Shown piece by piece: positions 12,511 to 23,380 of a DNA stretch of 64,000 bases. Both the position numbers and the translations under genes were made by a program. Numbering within the stretch: the first letter of the stretch is position 1; each line of letters opens with the position of its first letter. The stretch comes from Strongylocentrotus droebachiensis (taxonomy: Eukaryota > Echinodermata > Echinoidea > Camarodonta > Strongylocentrotidae): positions 1 through 64,000 of the forward strand of contig JAVYIG010005303.1 of NCBI GenBank assembly GCA_035222895.1, given 5' to 3'. The notes beneath the pieces are model-generated. The model saw only the letters and a program-made list of their open reading frames with translations. It searched no databases and was not told where the DNA came from.

Positions 12511-13136
12511 TAGTAGTAAATAGTAGCAGCCAGTCACATAATTATTATTAGGATTATTATCATTAGTTAATGAATAGTTGAAACCAGGCCAATTCCTTCT
12601 CACGAGTTAAAAAAAATAGAATGCACTATATATGCATCCCCAGAGCGAGGTCATCTATCACACACTGAACGGAAGGGCTGAAACCTTCACCTTTCAGGCT
12701 TAGTCTGTCTGTTAAATGAAGGTGAACATGATGCCCTCAGGCATCCAATATGTAGTACATCCATCTAACGGGTGCTCATGTTGGGTCCTTTTGGTTGACA
12801 GCCCTGTTTTAGATGAACGGACACTTTAATCATCTTTCAGCGGATAATTTAATCATGTCCAGGGGAATGTTTGTGAATCCTACAATGTAATTCTTTTGAA
12901 TCTATTATTAGGTTCTATTTTTTTGTAATGAGTGTTAAACACTATTTATAGATTTTTGCTATAAAATAGAATTTTAGGATACTGTATCCTTACCTAATTG
13001 ACATACACCTGTCTCTGCCTCTTTCTGCCTCTTTTTGGTGTCTTCTTATTTATTGCCCATCTTCATTTTAATTTCTAGTATTTATTGTTCTTGACTCTCC
13101 TTTATTCATGTTTCTTCTTCCTCCTCTTCTTCTTTC

Positions 13137-16100
13137 TCTCTATCTCTCTCTCTCTCTTTCTTTCCCTTCAGTTCTCTGTCTTCTGTCCTCGCTCTCTCTC
13201 TCTCTCTCTCTCTCTCCCTCTCTCTTCATTTTTCTTAATCTGTCTCTATCACCTTCTTCCTCTATCTCTCTCCCCAGCATTCTCTATCTCTCTCCCCAGC
13301 ATTTTCTATGTCTCTTCCCATCTTTCTCTGTCTCTCTCCCCACCTTTCTCTATCTCTCTCCCCACCTTTCTCTATCTCTCTCCCCATCTTTCTCTGTCTC
13401 TCTCCCCACCTTTCTCTATCTCTCTCCCCATCTTTCTCTATCTCTCTCCCCACCTTTCTATATCTCTCTCCCCATCTTTCTCTGTCTCTCTCCCCACCTT
13501 TCTCTATCTCTCTCCCCATCTTTCTCTGTCTCTCTCCCCACCTTTCTCTATCTCTCTCCCCATCTTTCTCTGTCTCTCTCCCCACCTTTCTATATCTCTC
13601 TCCCCATCTTTCTCTGTCTCTCTCCCCACCTTTCTCTATCTCTCTCCCCATCTTTCTATATCTCTCTCCCCATCTTTCTCTGTCTCTCTCCCCACCTTTC
13701 TCTATCTCTCTCCCCATCTTTCTATATCTCTCTCCCCATCTTTCTCTGTCTCTCTCCCCACCTTTCTCTATCTCTCTCCCCATCTTTCTCTATCTCTCTC
13801 CCCATCTTTCTCTATCTCTCTCCCCATCTTTCTCTATCTCTCTCCCCATCTTTCTCTATCTCTCTCCCCACCTTTCTCTATCTCTCTCCCCACCTTTCTC
13901 TGTCTCTCTCCCCACCTTTCTCTATCTCTCTCCCCATCTTTCTCTATCTCTCTCCCCACCTTTCTCTATCTCTCTCCCCACCTTTCTCTATCTCTCTCCC
14001 CACCTTTCTCTATCTCTCTCCCCACCTTTCTCTATCTCTCTCCCCACCTTTCTCTATCTCTCTCCCCACCTTTCTCTATCTCTCTCCCCACCTTTCTCTA
14101 TCTCTCTCCCCACCTTTCTCTATCTCTCTCCCCACCTTTCTCTATCTCTCTCCCCACCTTTCTCTATCTCTCTCCCCACCTTTCTCTATCTCTCTCCCCA
14201 CCTTTCTCTATCTCTCTCCCCACCTTTCTCTATCTCTCTCCCCACCTTTCTCTATCTCTCTTCCCACCTTTCTCTGTCTCTCTCCCCACCTTTCTCTGTC
14301 TCTCTCCCCATCTTTCTCTATCTCTCTCCCCACCTTTCTCTATCTCTCTCCCCACCTTTCTCTATCTCTCTCCCCACCTTTCTCTATCTCTCTCCCCACC
14401 TTTCTCTATCTCTCTCCCCACCTTTCTCTATCTCTTTCCCCACCTTTCTCTGTCTCTCCCCATCTTTCTCTATCTCTCTCCCCACCTTTCTCTATCTCTC
14501 TCCCCACCTTTCTCTATCTCTCTCCCCACCTTTCTATATCTCTCTCCCCACCTTTCTCTATCTCTTACCCCACCTTTCTCTATCTCTCTCCCCATCTTTC
14601 TCTATCTCTCTCCCCACCTTTCTCTATCTCTCTCCCCACCTTTCTCTATCTCTCTCCCCACCTTTCTATATCTCTCTCCCCACCTTTCTCTATCTCTTAC
14701 CCCACCTTTCTCTATCTCTCTCCCCATCTTTCTCTATCTCTCTCCCCATCTTTCTCTATCTCTCTCCCCATCTTTCTCTATCTCTCTCCCCACCTTTCTC
14801 TATCTCTCTCCCCATCTTTCTCTATCTCTCTCCCCATCTTTCTCTATCTCTCTCCCCACCTTTCTCTATCTCTCTCCCCACCTTTCTCTGTCTCTCTCCC
14901 CACCTTTCTCTATCTCTCTTCCCACCTTTCTCTGTCTCTCTCCCCACCTTTCTCTGTCTCTCTCCCCATCATTCTCTATCTCTCTCCCCAGCATTCTCTA
15001 TCTCTCTCCCCACCTTTCTCTATCTCTCTCCCCACCTTTCTCTGTCTCTCTCCCCACCTTTCTCTATCTCTCTCCCCACCTTTCTCTATCTCTCTCCCCA
15101 TCTTTCTCTATCTCTCTCCCCATCTTTCTCTATCTCTCTCCCCACCTTTCTCTATCTCTCTCCCCACCTTTCTATATCTCTCTCCCCACCTTTCTCTATC
15201 TCTCTCCCCACCTTTCTCTGTCTCTCTCCCCACCTTTCTCTATCTCTCTCCCCACCTTTCTCTATCTCTCTCCCCAGCATTCTCTATCTCTCTCCCCATC
15301 TTTCTCTATCTCTCTCCCCACCTTTCTCTATCTCTCTCCCCACCTTTCTCTATCTCTCTCCCCACCTTTCTCTATCTCTCTCCCCAGCATTCTCTATCTC
15401 TCTCCCCACCTTTCTCTATCTCTCTCCCCATCTTTCTCTATCTCTCTCCCCACCTTTCTCTATCTCTCTCCCCAGCATTCTCTATCTCTCTCCCCAGCAT
15501 TCTCTATCTCTCTCCCCAGCATTCTCTATCTCTCTCCCCAGCATTCTCTATCTCTCTCCCCAGCATTCTCTATCTCTCTCCCCAGCATTCTCTATCTCTT
15601 ACCCCAGCATTCTCTATCTCTCTCCCCAGCATTCTCTATCTCTCTCCCCAGCATTCTCTATCTCTTACCCCAGCATTCTCTATCTCTCTCCCCAGCATTC
15701 TCTATCTCTCTCCCCAGCATTCTCTATCTCTCTCCCCAGCATTTTCTATCTCTCTCCCCAGCATTCTCTATCTCTCTCCCCAGCATTCTCTATCTCTCTC
15801 CCCAGCATTCTCTATCTCTCTCCCCAGCATTCTCTATCTCTCTCCCCAGCATTCTCTATCTCTCTCCCCAGCATTCTCTATCTCTCTCCCCAGCATTCTC
15901 TATCTCTCTCCCCAGCATTCTCTATCTCTCTCCCCAGCATTTTCTATCTCTCTCCCCAGCATTCTCTATCTCTCTCCCCAGCATTTTCTATCTCTCTCCC
16001 CAGCATTCTCTATCTCTCTCCCCAGCATTCTCTATCTCTCTCCCCAGCATTCTCTATCTCTCTCCCCAGCATTCTCTATCTCTCTCCCCAGCATTTTCTA

Positions 16101-17215
16101 TGTCTCTTCCCATCTTTCTTTATCTCTCTCCCCACCTTTCTCTATCTCTCTCCCCATCTTTCTCTATCTCTCTCCCCAGCATTCTCTATCTCTCTCCCCA
16201 GCATTTTCTATGTCTCTTCCCATCTTTCTTTATCTCTCTCCCCACCTTTCTCTATCTCTCTCCCCATCTTTCTCTATCTCTCTCCCCATCTTTCTCTATC
16301 TCTCTCCCCAGCATTCTCTATCTCTTACCCCACCTTTCTCTATCTCTTACCCCACCTTTCTCTATCTCTTACCCCACCTTTCTCTATCTCTCTCCCCACC
16401 TTTCTCTATCTCTTCCCCCTCTTTCTCTATCTCTCTCCCCACCTTTCTCTCTCCCCACCTTTCTCTATCTCTCTCCCCAGCATTCTCTATCTCTCTCCCC
16501 AGCATTTTCTATCTCTCTCCCCAGCATTCTCTATCTCTCTCCCCAGCATTCTCTATCTCTCTCCCCAGCATTCTCTATCTCTCTCCCCAGCATTCCCTAT
16601 CTCTCTCCCCAGCATTCTCTATCTCTCTCCCCAGCATTCTCTATCTCTCTCCCCAGCATTCTCTATCTCTCTCCCCAGCATTTTCTATCTCTCTCCCCAG
16701 CATTCTCTATCTCTCTCCCCAGCATTCTCTATCTCTCTCCCCAGCATTCTCTATCTCTCTCCCCAGCATTCTCTATCTCTCTCCCCAGCATTCTCTATCT
16801 CTCTCCCCAGCATTCTCTATCTCTCTCCCCAGCATTCTCTATCTCTCTCCCCAGCATTCTCTATCTCTCTCCCCAGCATTCTCTATCTCTCTCCCCAGCA
16901 TTCTCTATCTCTCTCCCCAGCATTCTCTATCTCTCTCCCCAGCATTCTCTATCTCTCTCCCCAGCATTTTCTATCTCTCTCCCCAGCATTCTCTATCTCT
17001 CTCCCCAGCATTCTCTATCTCTCTCCCCACCTTTCTCTATCTCTTACCCCACCTTTCTCTATCTCTCTCCCCATCTTTCTCTATCTCTCTCCCCACCTTT
17101 CTCTATCTCTCTCCCCATCTTTCTCTATCTCTTACCCCACCTTTCTCTATCTCTTACCCCACCTTTCTTTATCTCTCTCCCCATCTTTCTCTATCTCTTC
17201 CCCCTCTTCTCCCTC
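13137..17215. repeat. 24-bp pyrimidine satellite, about 4 kb
   Basis: A tandem array of about 160 units of a 24-bp consensus (TCTCTATCTCTCTCCCCACC plus TTTC) with three main variants at the centre: CCACCTTTC, CCATCTTTC and CCAGCATTC. The first two dominate from 13.3 to 15.5 kb and the third from 15.5 to 16.1 and 16.5 to 17.0 kb. Because 24 is divisible by 3 and the unit has no stop, all three + frames stay open for more than 1,400 codons, giving LSLSPPFSISLPTFLY-like strings. I treat these as artefacts, not proteins. Higher-order copying is visible: a TATATC...CTCTTACCCC block recurs 132 bp apart (about 14535 and 14667), and a TATGTCTCTTCCCATC marker occurs at 13307, 16098 and 16208. The other strand is a purine tract that could form triplex DNA. 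Confidence 0.95.
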
Positions 17216-17325
17216 TTCCCCCTCTTCCCCCTCCTCCCCCTCCTCCTCCTCCTCCTCCTCCTCCTCCTCCTCCTCCTCCTCCCCTCTCTCCCCCCTCTCC
17301 CCTCTCTCCCCTCTCTCCATCTTTT
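17216..17325. repeat. (TCC)n and CCCTCT tract
   Basis: The satellite decays into CCTCTTC units, then about 18 TCC triplets, then CCCTCTC units. Non-repetitive DNA resumes at about 17325. Confidence 0.9.
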
Positions 17326-18122
17326 CTCCAAGGGAAGGGGCACATTGGCACAGAACATACCCTAGTCTATCACCAGCCAGCCTCATGCATACAGGAACGG
17401 GTTGGGCCCCTCCTCTCTCACTTCCTCTCCCCTCTCATATCAAACTAATTGCCCTGTGCACTCAGAACCAGAAGGGCATTATCTCATATGATTTGCAGAG
17501 ATTAATATCCTTTTTGCTCTCAGAAGATATGTATAAAGAAAATAGCTGATATTAAATGAAATTGGCCATGCACTGTTCTATAGCACTTGTAAGGCCTGTA
17601 GTGAAATTTTGAACAAAACAAAACTGCTGTTGAGAGGCAGGGGTGCTTTATCTATTGAATAACGTAGTGCCCTTCTGGATCTGAGATTCCTCTATATCTT
17701 GCTCTACTTGCCCTCCATGATTGGAGGGGGAGGTGGACATTATTTTATAAGGGAAAAAAAAAAGTCTGCTTATAGCCAGAAGGACACTAGATCTGTTTGA
17801 AATAACTGAATGCCCTTTTAATTACATTGTTGAAGCCAGTCAGAAGCCTATTCTATTTTAATCCTTTGAAAGCACAATTATATGAAAGGAAATACAGTCT
17901 GTACTTGAAAGGGATACAGGGGAAGGGGAGGGTGACAGGAGGAAGAAGGGGGTTAACATTGACCCCAATAGTACCCCTCCGTTGACCTTGACCCACTGAC
18001 AATGTCACCTACCACCAGGTGCTTTCCTCCTTCAAAATAACCTCCACCTTTAGTCTTGGATGTATACTCCTAAAGACTCTTTTTACTTTTTCTGGCAGCA
18101 AAACTTGTTGTGCTTTATTATT

Positions 18123-18160
18123 AGGGGGGGGGGGGGGGTGGGGTGGGGGAGGATAGAGAG
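18123..18160. repeat. Poly-G tract
   Basis: A run of about 14 G followed by TGGGGTGGGGG, a potential quadruplex. Similar long G or C runs occur at about 9691, 41690, 49580 and 50438. Confidence 0.85.
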
Positions 18161-18606
18161 GGGGTCTTTGTCATGTATTCATAATACAGCGTACCATTTG
18201 CCATGGTTTTCACTAAAACATACTTATGTTAGGGGATTGGGAATATTTGAGCTTAGTGAGTATTTTCTAGATCTGCATGATGCCTGATCTTGATGCTTTA
18301 ACATTTTGATCTGGCTTTGTGTTGTGACATTCATTTAAATGACACAGAAAAGTCCAGGTAATTGTTTATACTTTAGGTTCCTCCATATCCTCCTTTCTAA
18401 GTTAATGTGGCCCTTTATTTACCAGTGCTACTAGCATACCAAAGTGATTGTATATTTCTTCATTCACAATACCTCAGTCTGTATTAATATGATATAATAT
18501 GTTATATTCCACATACTGATAATCTTGCTCTACGATTGGTCAAAAGTAAATCATGTGATGAAAGATAGTTCGCCCATTGTTGATGGAAGAAGCAAAAAGT
18601 TTGTTA

Positions 18607-18639
18607 CACTGTGTAGATAGTACTACTATCTACACAGTG
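18607..18639. repeat. 33-bp perfect palindrome
   Basis: CACTGTGTAGATAGTA, one C, then the exact reverse complement. A partial second copy (GCTATCTACACAGGGCAACG) follows at about 18668, sharing the downstream GCAACGCACTTTCACTGAAG. Confidence 0.9.
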
Positions 18640-20108
18640 CAACGCACTTTCACTGAAGATAGAGGTGCTATCTACACAGGGCAACGCACTTTCACTGAAG
18701 ATTATCCAAAAGCGCACTAAAACAGGCGTAATTAAGCGCGCATTACCAATGAGCGAAATTAAAGCAAACACATGCGCTCACCCTACCCTCAAGGGGTTGG
18801 GTTAAACTTTTAATTTTTGGGGTGTGAATTTGGGCCTGGTGTCTTTCATGTAGATGCATACAAATACTTTTCTTTTTGTCGTTAAATTGTTTTAGATGTG
18901 GAATATAAAGCAAATAATCACCTTTTGGTTTCAGGCGATGGCAAACTAGCACTTCCTCGTCGATCAGAATGTATATACGCTATCTTTCCTCAGCTTCGCT
19001 TCGGAAAGATGGCTATAGCTACATCCAGATCGCCTCGGAAGAGATAGTTTGTCCCATCACCTTAACCAACGGTAGTTATTTGCTTAATATCTTTTATAGA
19101 CAAAATGGACAATTTGGAACATGAAATATAAAAAATAAACCAGACTGAACTGAACTGAAAAACCTGTAAGCTCCTCTGTTATCTGGCTTTATCAATTAAC
19201 AGGATTATCTGTTCCATATTTTTCTAATTATTTTATTAACGCTTCAATTAAAATGAAATTAAGACTTGTCTATAAAGGAGTACCTCAGCATTTATAGAAA
19301 ATATTTCCTCTCTTTTTATTCCCTTCATAAGTTTTCCTCATTTTACATGTATCAATATATCTATTATTTATATAATTCTATATCAATTTATAGACTTTGG
19401 AATTTTAAACAAAACAGCCCAACAAGCACATCAGGTAATTTATTTTTTAGCAAGTAAGCTGTAAACACAAATTCATCAAAAATTAGTTGAATACAAAGAT
19501 CAGTATGTTTCAAATATGCCAAAAAGGGTAGGCCTAAATTTTGGTACCAGTATTCAAACTTTCAAATAATGCAGATGGAGTTTCAACATCTTGCATCCTT
19601 CATCCCTCATAGCAATGCCCTTGCTAACAAATGTCTGTAATTTACATTAACCTGTAATGATGTGGTATTTTTATATTTCTTGGAGAAGGAAAATTTTGTT
19701 TAACCACTAGCTTCCCGTTCTATTAGAGCCATAGATCCTGGTACAGACAGGAATTCATAAATACTGCTTACTCGCAGCCAACCGTTAATTCAGTAGCTTG
19801 TATCAATTCTGTCAACTTTTTATTGGTAAAACATTGAATGAAACAGGGCCTATATCTAGACCATTGGGTGGAGGACTTCACACAATGTGGTGACCTCATT
19901 TGGGGGCAAAATATGATGAGCCTTTTGTAGGTTGTCATTGGCAACCATGATCATGTTCTAAATGTCACGAAAGTTGCGTTCACACTTTTTTGTTCGCTAT
20001 AAATATGATTTTTCTGACGTTCAATTTGCGTAAAGCAATTTTTAGAAAATTATTTTGGGAACACGATTTTTCGGAAGCGCAGCTATGAGACGGATACATG
20101 TGACAATA

Positions 20109-20395
20109 GGCCTGTTTTCATCAGCTCGAGATTGCCAAATAGCCCGCTATTTGTGATTTGGAAAATAATCCCGAAGTTACAAATTGCGTCTTCATCAGCT
20201 CGAGACTTGCACTGGACAAATAGCGGGATATTTGCAAACTAGACCAAAATATCTTAGGATGATTATCTTGACCAAATATCCCGCCAATTGCAACTGCGAG
20301 CTGATCAATGACGACGTAAATTAACTGGATAAGTTGGGATCGGGCTAGTTAAAATAGCTGGTTATTTGGCAATGTCAAGCTGATGAGGACGGGCC
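20109..20395. mobile_element. Modular palindromic element, copy 1
   Basis: Begins GGCCTGTTTTCATCAGCTCG and ends GCTGATGAGGACGGGCC. The outer arms match for about 45 bp through ATTGCCAAATAGCCCGC. Inside lies a second inverted repeat starting CGTCTTCATCAGCTCG and ending GAGCTGATCAATGACG. The structure is thus head, head, inverted head, inverted head. No ORF. Related copies are at 28930, 31359, 36920 and 53546. Confidence 0.85.
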
Positions 20396-21229
20396 AAATG
20401 AGACAGATAAATGTGACGTCGGTATGGATGACGGAGAGAACTAATCTCTTCATCTCAACTTCTGCATGTTTTAGGCTGAGATTACAGAATCGGGCCAACA
20501 TAGAAGCCCTGGCATTTTGGCGCGTTATGTTATGAAATTGTTTACGAACAAGAGGCCACTGGAATGTAGAATTTTGCTTCCCTACCCCTGATTTTAGAGC
20601 TTTATAGTAACATGAGGGTTTCGGTAACGTTCAAAACATTGTCATGATATCGAGGAGACTGAATAGTATATATGCTGTCAGAAAAGCGAGCAAAATTGTC
20701 AAAAGAGTATTGTAAATTATGTCAAAAACTTGCAAATGGCAGAAAAGCTGGATGATATTTCATGGCACAACACTAAGTGAAAACAAGGATATAATCATCA
20801 TAATGAAACTGAATTTAATTAAAAATTTAGAAGGTTATATGAAAGATAATCCAAGGAATATTGAATAGAATAAGGAAGTGGATTTGATTTCAATAATAAA
20901 ATGTATATGTTAGCCACTGTGGGATGTTGCAACTCACATTGAGTCAGCAAATAATTAATTTTGTATATTACACTGGAAAGAAATGATTTAAAATTATCTT
21001 GTCTTTGAATACAGTTTTGACAAATTCACAAAATGTGACTACATGAGTTGAAATGGAGGACCGTAACCACTATGTAACACACAATCGATGTATTGAAATG
21101 GTAAATATGCCTACTTTAATATTTAGGCACAATTGATGTATTAAGATGTTAAAAAAGGCGTTTAGAATTGACATAATGTGGTATTTGAATGACAAATGTC
21201 AGTCTTGAGCCAACTCTGATTCCTAGAGG

Positions 21230-21600
21230 TCATATCGCGAGAGGCACCCCATTTTCTTGATCTAATCAGCGAAAGCAGCCATTATTGTACAACCCTCACC
21301 AAAGATAGATCACTGACACTGTTGGTGATGACAGCTCGAAGGAAATGAATCCGTAAACACAAACACATCGGCAAAGTCGGGAGGCCTGCCCGATATGCCC
21401 GTCGCAGGAAATAACCGACTGTTCCTATCAGTGGTTCGTACGTACAAGCAGGGCAAAGAAGAGTCGCGACAACCCTGTGCGTGATTCGGGTGAATTTAAG
21501 TAACCGTTAGGTAGCATATTTTGTCGGGAATAGTTTGAAATCGGGAGTCGAGCGTCTAGCGTGGAGGACTTTTGAGGGGGAAGGGGGTAGATTGAAATAG
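21230..21600 (+). promoter_or_regulatory. CpG-richer stretch, candidate alternative promoter
   Basis: CpG dinucleotides are much denser here (for example CCCGATATGCCCGTCGCAGG, GAGTCGCGAC, GGTTCGTACGTAC) than in the flanking AT-rich DNA. It lies about 2 kb upstream of a candidate exon that opens with ATG at 23294. An alternative first exon is therefore conceivable. I cannot see a core promoter motif with certainty. Confidence 0.3.
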
Positions 21601-21779
21601 ATTTTAGAGGATTGATACATCCGCAGAGACCTGTAGAGGTGTGCTAATGGGTTTGGAGATCCAACCGTTCATCTAGGTGCATCAGGAGTTTGACATTGAT
21701 GTCTCAGGGTGATGTTTCAGACCATTGATTGACTGATCTCTTGGACCGCCCTCTCTCTCTATTGTTCATCCATCTTTCC

Positions 21780-22830
21780 GCCGAACAGGAACTTTCAACT
21801 CCTGTTGGAAGGATAAAACCAATCTAAAAGCTGCCAACAGATGCCAGATCGTTTCTGTCATCTTACATTTCAAGCTGTATATCTTGCTTCGTGATGTCGT
21901 TTTTAAGTTTCGATCTCATGAATCGTGGCTGCTTACAGTGTGGACAATCCTGTCTCAATTGTTGACCAATCCTGTTCTTTCCTCCAGATCATAACTGTCA
22001 TCTAATTATATTTCCAGCTGCATATCTTGCTTCGTGATGGCCTTTTTTTAGTTTTCAACTTGTGAATCCTAGCTGTCGAGTGTTTGGACAATCCTGTATC
22101 TCAATTGTTCATCAACCCTGCTCTTTCTTCCAGATCATAAATGTCATCTTCAATTTCAAGCTGCATGTCTTTCTTCATGATGGTGTTTTTAGTTTCCAAC
22201 TTGTGGATCCTACATGTATCTGCTGATAGTGTGGACAATTAATCCTGTCTCAATTGTTGACCAATCCTGTTCTTTCTTCCTGATCATAACTGTCATCTTC
22301 AATTTCAAGCTGCATGTCTTTCTTCATGATGGTGTTTTTAGTTTCCAACTTGTGAATCTTAGCTGCTGACAGTGTGGAAAATTCTATTTCAATTGTTGAC
22401 CAATCCTGTTCTTTCTTCCAGATCATAACTGTTATCATCCATTTCAAGCTGTATATCTTGGTTCATGGTGGAGTTTTCAGTTTTCAACTTGCAAATCCTA
22501 CATGTAGCTGCTGCTAGTGTGGACAACCCTATTTTAATTCTCAATTGTTGACCAATCCTGTTCTTTCTTCCAGAACATATCACTGTCATCTTCAATTTCA
22601 AGCTGCATAATTATCTTGCTTCGTGATGGCGTTTTTAGTTTCCAACTTGTGAATCCTACATGTAGCTGCTGATAGTGTGGTGTGGACAATCCCCTATCAA
22701 TTGTTCACCAACCCTGCTCTTTCTTCTAATCGATTGAGACATTTCAGAATTCCTATTGAAAGGACAAAACCATTTCTTTGATAGGTGCCGACAGATGCTT
22801 AATCATAAACGTCATATCCGATTTGAAGCT
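21780..22830. repeat. 145-bp tandem repeat array, 6-7 copies
   Basis: Landmarks such as TTTCAAGCTGCATGTCTTTC recur at about 21868, 22012, 22155, 22303, 22443 and 22596, 140-153 bp apart. Each unit also carries TTGTTGACCAATCCTGTTCT and AGTTTCCAACTTGTGAATCC. The outermost units are more diverged and share a different flank (CCTGTTGGAAGGATAAAACC at about 21798, CCTATTGAAAGGACAAAACC at about 22752). On the - strand each unit encodes a similar charged, heptad-like string (HKLETKNTIMKKDMQLEIED), broken by stops between units. Confidence 0.9.
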
Positions 22831-23293
22831 TTGTCTCCAGTTGTATGACATCATTTTTGTATTGACAACTTCTGTTTGCTGACATCTTTGAGAGTTAACT
22901 TCTCTTTCAAAGAATGGATTTTTGTTTTCAGTGGCTCCTGGAGGAACAGGATCTTAATTGCTCCATGAAGCCATCAGTTTTGCAGTTAACATCCTTGTAA
23001 CAGATATATCTGGAATTGAAGAACAGGATTTAAAGATACGGACAAATATAGACACTTCTTTTATCTACTCTATCTGTATTTAGCCATTGGATCATTTTCT
23101 TCTATTCAACCAGTGAAAATATAATTGCCTTTGCAAAATACCAACTTCAAAATAAGATTCTTAAAGGCTGGATCATTGAGTGCTTAAAGAATTATTCCTT
23201 CAGTTGAGAAACTTTGCTTCCAACTCTGCTAGAAGGTGTAGCTGACTTGGTGTAACTTTTTGAGATTTGTTTTGTTCATAAACGCTTTCCAAG

Positions 23294-23380
23294 ATGTTGA
23301 TTGCTATATCTCAGTACCAGCATCGCACTCGTAGGCCTGATATTATAACACCAACAGAATATCATCGTCGCCCAAGAAAG
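23294..23380 (+). CDS. Candidate exon, 29 codons
   Basis: The reading frame from an ATG at 23294 runs MLIAISQYQHRTRRPDIITP and ends EYHRRPRK at a donor, AAG|GTAAAT. Either AG at 23292-23293 is an acceptor (CGCTTTCCAAG, a modest pyrimidine tract) and this is an internal phase-0 exon, or the ATG is the start of an alternative first exon driven from the CpG-richer DNA about 2 kb upstream. It ends in phase 0, which matches the acceptor at 35739. I recognise no domain. The peptide is basic and could join the basic segment encoded at 35739. The evidence is limited to a short open frame, a good donor and phase. Confidence 0.45.

Larger units (their letters stand above)
4898..23293 (+). other. Putative intron 2 (about 18 kb)
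   Basis: The interval holds no convincing exon. It contains the MITEs at 6669, 7350, 9331, 10330 and 12316, the 24-bp satellite at 13.1-17.2 kb, the modular palindrome at 20.1 kb and the 145-bp array at 21.8-22.8 kb, all listed separately. I see nothing specific in 4900-5520, 5550-6660, 7915-9330, 10870-11320, 12515-13130, 17340-18600, 18640-20105 and 20400-21230 apart from AT-rich DNA and scattered simple repeats. An ORF at 8419-8658 is open on both strands but has no splice support and no recognisable motif. Confidence 0.4.

Noticed and set aside
13137..17215. CRISPR-like array
   Set aside because: Regular repeats but no unique spacers, in an animal-type genome. It is a tandem satellite.
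13085..17549. Three overlapping forward ORFs of more than 1,400 codons and reverse ORFs over the same DNA
   Set aside because: They follow a 24-bp stop-free tandem repeat in every frame. They have no splice signals, no non-repetitive domain and no codon bias independent of the repeat.
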